Assembly (NCBI GenBank): GCA_018398575.1
Contig: JAGTXZ010000019.1
Coordinates: 620,001 to 684,000, forward strand
From: Ampelomyces quisqualis
Lineage: Eukaryota; Ascomycota; Dothideomycetes; Pleosporales; Phaeosphaeriaceae
Direction of reading: 5' to 3'
DNA length: 64,000 bases
The notes under the pieces are model-generated. The model worked only from the letters and a program-made list of their open reading frames with translations, ran no database searches and was not told where the DNA came from. Positions within the stretch are counted from its first letter, which is position 1, and every line of letters begins with the position of its first letter. A program made the translations under genes and the position numbers. Below, piece by piece: positions 40,389 through 50,206 of this stretch.

Positions 40389-42372
40389 ATGGCAACCGGT
40401 ACGTCGAGTAGATTAGGCTCAACATGCCCTAGGTTTGCTAACGCCGCGGCCAGTCCGGATATGTGTCTGCGGTGACGATGGCGTCGGCAAGAGCTCCATC
40501 ATCACGTCGCTCGTCAAGAACGTCTTTGTCACAGCCAAGATCCAACCTGTGCTCCCGCAGGTCACGCTGCCACCCTCGCTCGGCACACCCGACAACGTCT
40601 CTACAACCATCGTCGACACATCGGCCCTGCCCCACGAGCGCCATGTCCTCCGAAAAGAGCTCCGCAAATCAAACGTGATACTCCTCGTATACTCGGATCA
40701 CTACAGCTACGAAAGGGTGGCGCTGTTTTGGATGCCGTACTTTCGCTCGCTCGGCGTCAACGTACCGGTAATCCTATGCGCAAACAAAGCGGAACTGGCC
40801 TCGAACGGAACAACATCGCAAGTGGTCTCGGAGGAAATGCTTCCGCTGATGAACGAGTTCAAGGAGATTGATTCATGCATACGGACAAGTGCGAAGGAGC
40901 ACCACAACATCAACGAGGTCTTCTTCCTCTGCCAGAAGGCCGTTACGCACCCCATTGCGCCTCTATACGACTCGAAAGAGAACGCGCTGAAGCCCGCGGC
41001 CGTGTCTGCACTGCAGCGCGTGTTCCATCTCTGCGACAAGGACAAGGACGGGTACTGGAGCGATGACGAGATTCACCATTTCCAGCTCAAGTGCTTCGAG
41101 AAGCCGCTGGGAGAAGAAGACTTGGCAAACATCAAACGATCGATGGAACGCTTTGCCCCTGGGGCTACAGATGATTTTGGAATGGATGAACGAGGTTTCT
41201 TGTTGCTGAACAAAATCTTCGCCGAGAAGGGTCGCCACGAAACCATCTGGATCATCTTGCGCAAGTTCCACTACACGGACAGTCTCAGTCTGCAGGATAC
41301 CTTTTTGCACCCCAAATTCGATGTCCCTCCGTTTTCCTCGGCTGAGCTGAGTCCTTCCGGATACCGCTTCTTCGTCGATCTCTTCCTCAAGTTCGACCGA
41401 GACAATGACGGTGGTCTGAACGATCAAGAGTTGGCCAACTTGTTCGCGCCGACGCCTGGCATTCCAAGCTCCTGGATCGACTCTGCCTTTCCGTCTTGTA
41501 CTGTACGCAACGAGGCTGGATACATCACGCTACAGGGATGGCTAGCTCAGTGGAGTATGACAACTTTTGAAGAGCCGAAGACGACACTGGAATATCTCGC
41601 CTACCTTGGGTTTGAAAGCAATGACCGAGGGGGAACGACCAGCGCACTCAAGGTGACCAAGGCCCGCAAGCGCCGGAATAGGCCCGGACGCGTGGAGCGC
41701 AATGTGATTCTGTGCTACGTGCTAGGCTCGAGTGGCAGTGGGAAGAGCGCACTATTATCAGCGTTTCTGCAACGCCGCTTTAGCAGGACGTACCATCCTA
41801 CCATCAAGGCTCAATCAGCGGTCAACAGCGTTGAGCTCAAAGGTGGCAAACAGTGCTACCTCATCTTGGAGGAACTGGGCGAGCTGGAGCCAGCGATATT
41901 AGAGAACCAGAGCAAGCTTGATGCGTGTGATCTCCTGTGCTACACATATGACTCTAGCGATCCGGACAGCTTCGCGCACATTGTCGAGATGCGGAAGCGG
42001 TATCCCCATCTCGATCAGATACCGGGCGTATACACAGCGATGAAGGCGGATCAGGACAAGACGATGCAGCGATGCGAGCAGCAGCCCGACGAATATACGA
42101 GCGGGCTGAAGATGGCGCCACCGCTGCACGTCAGTGCAACGTGGAACAGCATCTCGGAGCTGTTCGTCCATGTGAGCTTCGGGTTGATTCGTGCAGGGCA
42201 GCAGGCTAACATGGCGCAGCTGGCGGAAAGCGCAACGCATCCGTCTACCGCATTTCCCAAGCAAGAGGAAGATGCGTACGATAATTTGAACCTGTATCTT
42301 GCGCTAGGGGCTGTCAGCTGCGCGGTTGCATCGGCCATGTTCATCTGGAAGCGCAACAGCAGTTTGTCGTAG
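40389..42372 (+). CDS. gem1: Mitochondrial Rho GTPase Gem1 (Miro)
   Basis: Exons 40389-40398 and 40454-42372, 642 residues. The first coding exon is 10 nt (M-A-T plus one base); splicing restores [18 protein letters not shown]. Domain order: GTPase 1 (2-165, with the variant P-loop G-D-D-G-V-G-K-S), EF hand 1 ([12 protein letters not shown] from about 198), EF hand 2 ([12 protein letters not shown] from about 318), GTPase 2 (G-S-S-G-S-G-K-S from about 428), and a C-terminal transmembrane anchor (about 611-632) with basic residues after it. This is the complete Miro layout. It is an outer-mitochondrial-membrane protein needed for mitochondrial morphology and ER-mitochondria contact sites. Confidence 0.95.
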
Positions 42373-43158
42373 CGCTGCATGTAGAATGACTTGCCAAGCA
42401 GAGACACGCCACGTGACGGAGATGGTGGCCGGGGATTCTGTGCGACAGGTCTAACCCAATGAGGAGGCGGGTTTTGGTAGCAGAAAGCGTCTGCCCAGTA
42501 TGAAAACCGTGCCAAGGGAAATTTTAATCAGCTTTTTCTCACCCACAACCACGTAAAAACTCCTATCAGTAGGTAGGCCTAACCTCCTGCTCTAGAGCGT
42601 TTGAATGCTACCGCACACGATAAAATAAACTACAGGCGTGGTGTAATGGAAGGGGGGGGGGACCTAATTGCGTTAGACTAAGAAACTTTGGACAGTCTAT
42701 GCGGTATCCGTACTCGGTAAGCGCTTTGCTGGACACTGTAGGTAGGTAAGCGGTGACACGGTGACATGACTTCAACGTGGGTGCTCGAGCGAATGAGACG
42801 GAATGCAGGGCTGGCGCCCCTGAAGACTGCTTGAGCCTTGGAGGTTGAACGCTGGGGGCGATGCATGCAGCGCGGACGACGACTTGGGCTAGCCTACCAG
42901 ACATGTCTTCTCCTAGGCACTCTAGGGACCTAGGTAGCATCCAGATTCCAGCCCAGCAACCTCGCCCTCTTGTGTCTTGGCCATGAATGCCGTCCTGCCC
43001 GCCGTCGACACCCCTGCGCCGCTGCACGCCCGCCGCGCCCTCGCCGCCGCGCCCTCCCTCTTCGATGCCCTTCCCCCGTGCGAATCTTGGTGAACACGGC
43101 GCCGTCGCGGCCAGCCGCCCCCCGACCTCTCCGCATTGCGCCGCCTGGGGCCGCCCGC
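42373..43158. other. Intergenic
   Basis: 786 bp between gem1 and zds1. A run of ten G lies at 42652-42661. Long frames on the minus strand near 42.6-43.7 kb reflect high GC content and overlap the zds1 start. Confidence 0.45.
42624..42629 (+). terminator. AATAAA polyadenylation signal
   Basis: AATAAA 252 bp after the gem1 stop, a plausible polyadenylation signal. Confidence 0.35.
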
Positions 43159-46100
43159 ATGGACAGCATGGTGAGTCCCTCGCATGCACCTCCAAGCCGC
43201 CGGCGCAGGGCCCAAGCCGGCAGAGGCAGACAGCGCCCTCCCGCGTCCCGACAAAGCCCCGCCGCGCACTCCTGCCACGACTGCGAATGCTGACCGCGCC
43301 TCTGCACCCCACAGGCCAGCCAACAACGAGCACGAGAACTGGAGCGCGTGTACCAGATGCGCCGCGGCCATGTTCCACAAATCTCCATCAGCGATGACAA
43401 CCACCACGTCACCGAAGCCATAGGCGACCTCTACGGCGGCGAAGGGGACACGGACTTGTCGAGGCGCACCTCGCGCCCGCTGAGCTTCGTCCCCAGCCCC
43501 AACGGCGACTCCATCCAGTCCTTCGGCGCCTTTGAGCCCTTCGACCCCTTCCCCGTCGCCCCGCCCGCCCGCTCTCCGCTGCGGCCCCAGATGGCCCCCT
43601 CCAAGCCCGCCGTCCAGCCCGCGGGCTCCAACGGCACCCCCACCATCTCCATCCCCCAGAAGCGCACCTCCTTCTCGCACCACGGCAGCCCCAAGAGCCC
43701 CCTTTCGCCGCCGCTGTCCCGCACCAACTCGGATGCCGCCTCGCAGCCGTTCCCGCTCAACGACCTGGACTACGAGTCGAGCCCCGCCGGCTTGGCTCAG
43801 GAGCTGAGCAACTTGCAGGCCATACGGCGAATGTCCATGGGCGTCAACAACGCCGATCCAGACCTGCCGTCCTTCAGCTCAAGTGGCCCTCCTTCGCCGC
43901 CCGCCCTCGCCGACGATGACGACCCGTCGAAGCTGTTCTGGGTGCCCGCGCGCCTGCATCCCGAGCTGGCGCCCATGGAATTCAAGACCTTTATCCAAGA
44001 CAAGGTCAACACCATACGGCGCCGGTCGGGCGACGCCGAATCGCTCCCTCCCGACGGCGCCCTCGGCCGTGACGCATCCGGCGGCGGCCTGCGGCGGAAG
44101 AAGTCGATGCTGTCCCGCCAGATTGACAGCGGTTCAGGCTACAAAGACGGTGCCGAGCGGCTCGAGCGACGCCGGTCCGGACACCAGCCCAATGGCGGCC
44201 TGACTGACCTGCAAGAGCTCGAGCACATTGTCGAAGACCCGTTAGACATGGTACGCCACGTGAGCCTATCCTCGAAGCGTGCCGGTGGTGATAGCGAAGC
44301 TGGTGCCGACGAGGAAGTCTCCATGACACCTGCCAAGTTGGGCGGCATTGGCACGCTCAAGCGATCCACACGCACAACCTACAGGCGAGGCAGCTTGCGA
44401 AAGGGCGGGCCGCCGCTCTCCCGACGGCTTGTGACCCGTCAAGCAGAAACTGATACGGAAGAGTCGCCAGCTACTTCGCCCACGCGTTCCATCACGCCCG
44501 ACGTACCCCCGCTACCACTAAACCGAGTCCAGTCAGAGCCAGTCAATGGCCGGTCTGAGGTCACGTCCAATTTCTCGCGGCCTCGCAGGCGATCTCCTAG
44601 CACAGAGCCCAGACCTGAATCTGCCGACAACCTATCAAAGCCAGCCCCGTCTGAACAAGCTTCCGACGAGCAACCTAGACCACAGCAAAGGGCATTCCAT
44701 TCGAGAATCGCCTCCAATGGCAGAACTTCTGCCTATCTACCTGGCTACAAGCCCCCAACATTGCAGTCGCCGGTTCCCCAGATCATTGAAACACCGCCGC
44801 CACAGGAGCCAGAGAAAAGACACCAGCCATTTCTACCGCCTGAGCGCCATTCTTCGCGTCAACCTCCCCCTCAGCAACAACAACCGCAGCAGCCGAATGG
44901 GCCGCGCAACTACCCTCAACCCCCGCCGAGTCAGCAGCGACAACCGCCACAAAGTCGACAGAATCGCCATGCCCAGGCAGCACAGGCTTCACCGATTCAG
45001 CCAGCGCAATCAATGGACGATCTTGTTCAGCACCCGTCGCCTCTTCCTGGTAATACCACAAGGACAGACAACTTGTCCATCATTCCCAATCTTGCAGAGG
45101 ATAAAAGGCCGGACAAGAAAACGAAAGAGAAGAAGGAAAGCTCTGATGGCCCGAGAAAGACCAGTTGGGGCTGGCTGGTGGGTGGTGATAAAGAGAAGGA
45201 AAAAGACAAAAAAGAAAAGGAGAAAGACAAGGATGATCGCGACAAGGAAGTTGCGAAGAAGGTGAAGCACAAGCTGAGCAAAACACAAGAGAAGGGCCAC
45301 GACGATACGAGACTGGATGTACTGCAGACCTCGATACAAGGCAACAATCGCGGCCGAGAAAGCGTTGTTCTGGATCGTGATAATCTGAAGTTGGAAGAGG
45401 AGCGGAAGAAGGAAAGCAACAGGAAAATGCCCACGGACGGAAAGAAAGACAAAGAGCCTGGCCTTTTATCGTCCATTTTTGGTGGCGGAAAGAAGAAGAG
45501 CGAGAAGGAAACGTCGCACAGGAAAGCATCCTCACGCGGTCTTTCGCCAGACCCGCCACCGAAAATCAAGATACCCGATATCGACTACAATTGGACCCGC
45601 TTCTCGATTTTGGAAGAGCGTGCCATCTACCGCATGGCTCATATCAAGCTAGCCAACCCGCGCCGGGAACTCTACTCGCAAGTGCTGTTGAGTAATTTCA
45701 TGTATTCATACTTGGCCAAAGTGCAACAGATGCACCCGCAGATACAGATCGGCAACTCCAAGCAGGCTAGACAAGCGCAGGCACAGCAGAAAAAGGAGCA
45801 ATCACAGCAACCGCCGCAGTCGCAGTCGCAGCAACAACAACAACAACAACAACAACAGCCTGAAGAGTTTGCTCAGTATCAGCGATATCAACAAGTAGGT
45901 CATGTCGTACCTTGTAGCCATCATCCACTGACATGTCGCACAGCAGCAACAGGACCAGTCCGAGAAAACAAGTGAATGGCCAAGCGTACATCAGCAACAG
46001 AACATTGGATCACGACCTTCTCAAGAGAATGGTCATCATGTGCAAAGTGCATACAACCAAAACCCCCGTGATTCACATCATTCACAGCACAGCACAAATG

Positions 46101-46225
46101 GTGGCGGCGGTGGTGGATACAGCGTTGCCAACACGCAAAACTACCTGGGACAAGGAAGCAAACACGGCCACCACGTTTACTCTGACTCTGATCAGAGCAG
46201 CAGGGCCGACGATGATATGTGGTAG
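43159..46225 (+). CDS. zds1: Zds1-like protein with Zds C-terminal domain
   Basis: Exons 43159-43170, 43315-45894 and 45944-46225 give 957 residues. The first coding exon is 12 nt (M-D-S-M), then A-S-Q-Q-R-A-R-E-L-E-R-V. Most of the protein is disordered: Ser/Pro-rich to about 500, Gln/Pro-rich to about 560, then a Lys/Glu-rich charged region near 590-740. The conserved Zds C-terminal domain lies at about 754-805 (W-T-R-F-S-I-L-E-E-R-A-I-Y-R-M-A-H-I-K-L, then L-A-N-P-R-R-E-L-Y). Unusually, a polyglutamine stretch and a Gln/Gly/His-rich tail follow it. Yeast Zds1 and Zds2 bind the PP2A regulatory subunit Cdc55 and control its localisation, mitotic entry and exit. Confidence 0.9.
45829..45858 (+). 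repeat. CAA/CAG trinucleotide repeat (polyGln in zds1)
   Basis: Ten consecutive glutamine codons, mostly CAA, downstream of the Zds domain. Likely length-polymorphic. Confidence 0.85.
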
Positions 46226-46652
46226 CACCACTAGCGTCGAAAGCAAGCATAGGAAGCGGACGTCAAGTGGGATCGGCGAGCGTGGCCAAGGAGTCTCCAT
46301 CTACTAACCTATTGTGCTATCCTTGGGGCGCGGAGCAATCCCGCTACATTGGCCCGCGTACTCTTCATTCTGTACCATGTATATTTTCCCTTCATCTATC
46401 CCCCTATGGACTAATTTGCCATTACATGCGCGTGAGATGTTGTGAAAGGCTCTCGGATGGAGTACACGTTGGGCGCACAGGCATAGACGGCACGTGCGGA
46501 ATGATTGCGACTGGCTATTTTTATTTTTATTTTTGCGAACCATGATGGCATCTCAGCTACCTATTGCAATAGTACGTGTGCGGGTAGGTAGGAAAGCGAT
46601 TTGAAAAAAAAGAAGAAGAAAAAACTCCATCCCTACTACGCACAACTAAATT

Positions 46653-46664
46653 CCCCCCCCCCCC
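46653..46664. repeat. Poly(C) tract, 12 bases
   Basis: Run of twelve C in a C/A-rich setting. Confidence 0.85.
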
Positions 46665-46902
46665 ACCGCTCGTCCCAAAAAAAAACCCTCCACTGTGTGT
46701 TCAACATGCATATAACCATGTCTTGTCTCCTCTACTCCCTAGAATCTTCCCCATCACCTTCCCCCCGCACGTCTCTCGTTCCCCCCCAAAACCCCCACCC
46801 CCCCCGCCGTTTCATCAGCAGAAAAAAATGAAAGTCACGTCCTCCTGTCTCCAGTCTCTACTTTGTATTCCTCACACTCCTTCATCCCCTCCTAGCGTAT
46901 AT

Positions 46903-46924
46903 CTGTCTGTCTGTCTGTCTGTCT
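46903..46924. repeat. CTGT microsatellite
   Basis: Five CTGT units plus a partial sixth. Confidence 0.85.
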
Positions 46925-46929
46925 CTGCA

Positions 46930-46952
46930 CCCCCCCCCCCCCCCTTTTTTTT
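46930..46952. repeat. C15-T8 homopolymer pair
   Basis: Fifteen C followed directly by eight T, just after the CTGT microsatellite; a pure polypyrimidine stretch with the potential to form unusual DNA structure. Confidence 0.85.
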
Positions 46953-47938
46953 CTCGCGCCCTTTCGCCTTGTATACATTGTCCTTGTCCCTGCGGGTATT
47001 TGCTGATTTTATTCCCCCACCTCCCCGCCCGTCCTTGCTACACTACACGTGTGGTACAGTGTAATGTTTCGTGGACGCTGGTATGTTTTGTTTACATTTA
47101 TCCCCACTGCGCTTGCGTTGGTTGCGGACGGGCTTTGGGTGGATTATGCTGTTTGGTAGGAATGGCGTTTGTTGTGCGTGGTGTTTGTGGGATGGATGGG
47201 GGGGGGATGAACGGTAGTTTGGGGGAGGGAGGGGTGGGGAGGGGAATGGTTTATTTTTTCTTTCGTCTTCCGTCTTTGACATCACAGACCTACCTGTCCG
47301 CTGATCATCGATCGTTTTACTGCGCGACGCTGGCTGCCGTGAGGATATGCCTGTGTCCATTTCCTTGTCTACTTTCTTCACCCTCTAGCTTCTGATCCTG
47401 ATAATAGCTCGTGAAATGCGCTCCCTGAGGCTGGTTCCTGTGGGAGGTCAAGCTGCAATGGTGCGAACGGTGCGTGGGGGTAGGACACGCTCACGTGGAG
47501 TACGACAGCGAGAAAAGAGCACGTTGAGGGGTTCGTTGTGGGTGGGGCGGTGATGGGTGCTGGGTGTGAAGAAAGGATAGGTTGTTGATGAGTGAGGAGT
47601 TTGGTGCTGATGGCTGGTTTGTGGAGGGAAGGTTTGGGATGATGTGTGGTTGCAGTACGGTTATTCCGGGCCTTGAGGGATTTTGATCGTTACTTTTTGA
47701 ACGGAGTTGGTGGGTGAGGAGAAGGGGAGGTGGAGTTGGTGGTTGGGAAGGAGTAGAACGTGCTGTGAGTATTATTCCATGAAGGGCTGTTGAGATAGCT
47801 TCCAGACTTTGTGGGAAATCTAAGCTGGGCATGGGGCAATGCAGCTTGACATTGAACGACGGATAATTTCTCAATATACGCGTCTTCCTATATTTTTGTA
47901 TACATATTGCACATGCCTACATACGAGTCCAAACATCC

Positions 47939-49426
47939 TCAATACTCCAAAGCTTCCTCGAATAAATTCCGCAACTGCTCCCTTTCCACCTCCAGATTCT
48001 GCATCTCCAGACTCGGCGCAAGCATTAGCACTCTAGCTTGTGGAATCGTGCCCTCTACCAAATCATCCAAATCTCCCTTTCCGAATCCAAGCGCCTTCAA
48101 TCCTCGAGGCTGGTCACCCAACTTGATCAGGAATTCTGCCAAGGCTTCACTCAAAACTTCGCCTGCGCTCTCCTTCTTTACATTGGAAATATCAACGCCG
48201 AAGGCTTGGGCGGCAGCTAGATGGCGTTCGGGGTTCGATGCGCCCGTGAACTTGAACACAGCTGGTGCAGTCACGGCAACGGACACGCCGTGTGGGATAA
48301 TGGTGTGATCTACATTGTAGCCAGCGTGTTTGTAACCTGGATTTTGACCAGAGATGGGATACGACATGCCGTGACATAAATGTACACCCGCGTTGCCGAA
48401 TCCCACGCCGGCCAAGGTAGCAGCTAGCAACATTTGACTCTGCGCTTCATGGTCTTCGGGATCCTTGACTGCACGGGGCAGGTATTTGACAGTATCTTTG
48501 AGGGCTTGCAGCGAAAAGATGTCCGAGATTGGATTCGCTCCTTGGTACGCGGGGCGCAGTATTGGATTCGTCGGGCGCGGAGTGCGCTCGTAGTAGGGAA
48601 TTGCGGTCCATGACTCGAGAGAGTGACACAGGACGTCAAGACCTGATGCTGCGTGGACTGCAGATGGCATGGTACGCGTGTTAAGAGGGTCGACTATGCC
48701 TAGTGTTGGCTTCAGATTCCGGTGCGCAATGCCAGTCTTTGCACGTTTGGATACCAGATCGAAAATAGCCGTGCCAGTCGTCTCAGAGCCCGTCCCAGCT
48801 GTGGTGGGCACGGCGACAAGTGGGAACAATTTTCCTGGGATAGGCAGGCCTCTCCCTAGAGGCGCATTGACAAAGTCGAGGAAATCTGCGTCGGGATATG
48901 AGGTGTACAGGTTCATCAGCTTGGCAGTATCGATAACGCTGCCTCCCCCTACGGCGAGGTACGCATCCGGCTTCCATGGGCGCGCATAGTCGATGGCCTC
49001 TTTGATGGAGTGGTCCTTGGGTTCTACGCGGACTTTGTCGAAGATGTCATATTTGACGCCTTCCCTATCTAGTCCCTCGATAACTTGCTTCATTGCGTCG
49101 AGCTTCCGAACATTGGGGTCTGTAACAACCATGACGCGCTTGCTGCCCATGTTCTTGAAGTCCATACCGACTTCTTTTGTGCAACCGGGCCCGAAGCGTA
49201 TACTGGATGCTGCCATCTCGAAGGCATACTCCTTTTGTTGGGAGTGGTCAACGGGTGTGGCGAGATGCCGGCGAGCTTGATGGATCGTGGATGGTGTCTG
49301 CTGGTGATGGTTGGGATTGGAATGGCAGGGACATGATGGCGGATGCGTGAATTGCACGGTACGTAGGAGGTTTACAGCGCGCGCTGCACGTGTGGGCGAT
49401 ATGCGAATCGCTGTGGAGATGGCCAT
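47939..49426 (-). CDS. adhfe1: Hydroxyacid-oxoacid transhydrogenase, mitochondrial (ADHFE1-like iron alcohol dehydrogenase)
   Basis: Single-exon gene, 495 residues. The first 60 residues are rich in Arg, Ser and Thr with no acidic residue, a convincing mitochondrial targeting sequence. The body is a type III iron-dependent alcohol dehydrogenase: A-V-G-G-G-S-V-I-D-T-A-K near 158 (NAD-binding), P-T-T-A-G-T-G-S-E-T-T-G near 210, and metal-site histidines in L-C-H-S-L-E and L-C-H-G-M-S-Y-P-I-S-G. Strong likeness to animal ADHFE1 supports hydroxyacid-oxoacid transhydrogenase activity, which couples oxidation of 4-hydroxybutyrate to reduction of 2-oxoglutarate. Specificity is inferred from the subfamily. 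It faces zds1 across a repeat-rich 1.7 kb gap. Confidence 0.9.
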   Translation of the reverse strand: MAISTAIRISPTRAARAVNLLRTVQFTHPPSCPCHSNPNHHQQTPSTIHQARRHLATPVDHSQQKEYAFEMAASSIRFGPGCTKEVGMDFKNMGSKRVMVVTDPNVRKLDAMKQVIEGLDREGVKYDIFDKVRVEPKDHSIKEAIDYARPWKPDAYLAVGGGSVIDTAKLMNLYTSYPDADFLDFVNAPLGRGLPIPGKLFPLVAVPTTAGTGSETTGTAIFDLVSKRAKTGIAHRNLKPTLGIVDPLNTRTMPSAVHAASGLDVLCHSLESWTAIPYYERTPRPTNPILRPAYQGANPISDIFSLQALKDTVKYLPRAVKDPEDHEAQSQMLLAATLAGVGFGNAGVHLCHGMSYPISGQNPGYKHAGYNVDHTIIPHGVSVAVTAPAVFKFTGASNPERHLAAAQAFGVDISNVKKESAGEVLSEALAEFLIKLGDQPRGLKALGFGKGDLDDLVEGTIPQARVLMLAPSLEMQNLEVEREQLRNLFEEALEY

Positions 49427-50206
49427 TCTCGTGGACTGTGAGGTTTACTGTGCGGAGGATGGTGAAGAGGAGGCGAAGATTGCGGGGTGAGCGGAGCAGT
49501 GGATGTTCCACAGTAAGCTGACACTCGAGGGCCCGAGTGATGCAATCCGGGCTCGAATTTGATCCAGACTGTGGGTCACTGCTGACAACCGGCGGGCACG
49601 TACAGGGCGTAAGTACACGAAGGTGCAGAGAAAGCGGAGCTGGCCTTGATGTTATTTCATGTTATTTCATTATTTCACGTCGTCTGCGATGCCATGGGGC
49701 CGAGGTACATACTACACTTCGCATGGGGATATGCGCTATCCGGAACAGGCATTCCGAGCTGTGGGGAAGGCTACCTCCGTACGGAGTACATCGCCCACCC
49801 TTCAGCGGGTACTGTACGCACCAATTCGAGCTCCCCACACCGGTTCCATAAGCGCCGCTTGAAGCACGGCCGACTGGAATCCGACAGTCGCGGCGCTGGC
49901 CAAGTCCTGTGGTGGCTTCCTTTGCCCCTTTCCCATGGCTGAGATCGCAACGATGAGACTGTTGCGCTCTTCGCATGGAGCGCGTGTCTTGCTGCTTCGC
50001 ATATCCCGTTGATGAGCGAATCATTCATGCCAACCCACCGATCACATCCCACTCCGACCCCTTATAGTCTCGTCGTTGGCACTTCGGATTGTATCCGAAC
50101 ACGCTTGACGCGGCATAGGTAGTGGGCTCCACTCCGCGCCTCAATCATCAGGCGCGCAAAACCACCAAAAAATAACGCCAGCCAATGTCTACCTTGGGTG
50201 CCGTCC
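49427..50206. promoter_or_regulatory. Divergent upstream region
   Basis: 780 bp between the transhydrogenase start (minus) and the unrecognised gene at 50207 (plus). A tandem ATGTTATTTC pair sits near 49650-49670. No gene is visible. Confidence 0.4.

Larger units (their letters stand above)
46226..47938. other. Convergent intergenic region with many homopolymer and simple repeats
   Basis: 1.7 kb between converging zds1 and the transhydrogenase gene. It has marked strand asymmetry, C/T-rich on the plus strand near 46.6-47.05 kb and G/T-rich near 47.1-47.8 kb, with several homopolymer tracts. No gene is supported. Confidence 0.55.

Noticed and set aside
42608..43683. Two overlapping minus-strand frames of about 255 codons
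   Set aside because: Gly/Ala/Arg-rich translations typical of high-GC shadow frames. They overlap the zds1 start and its promoter and match no family.
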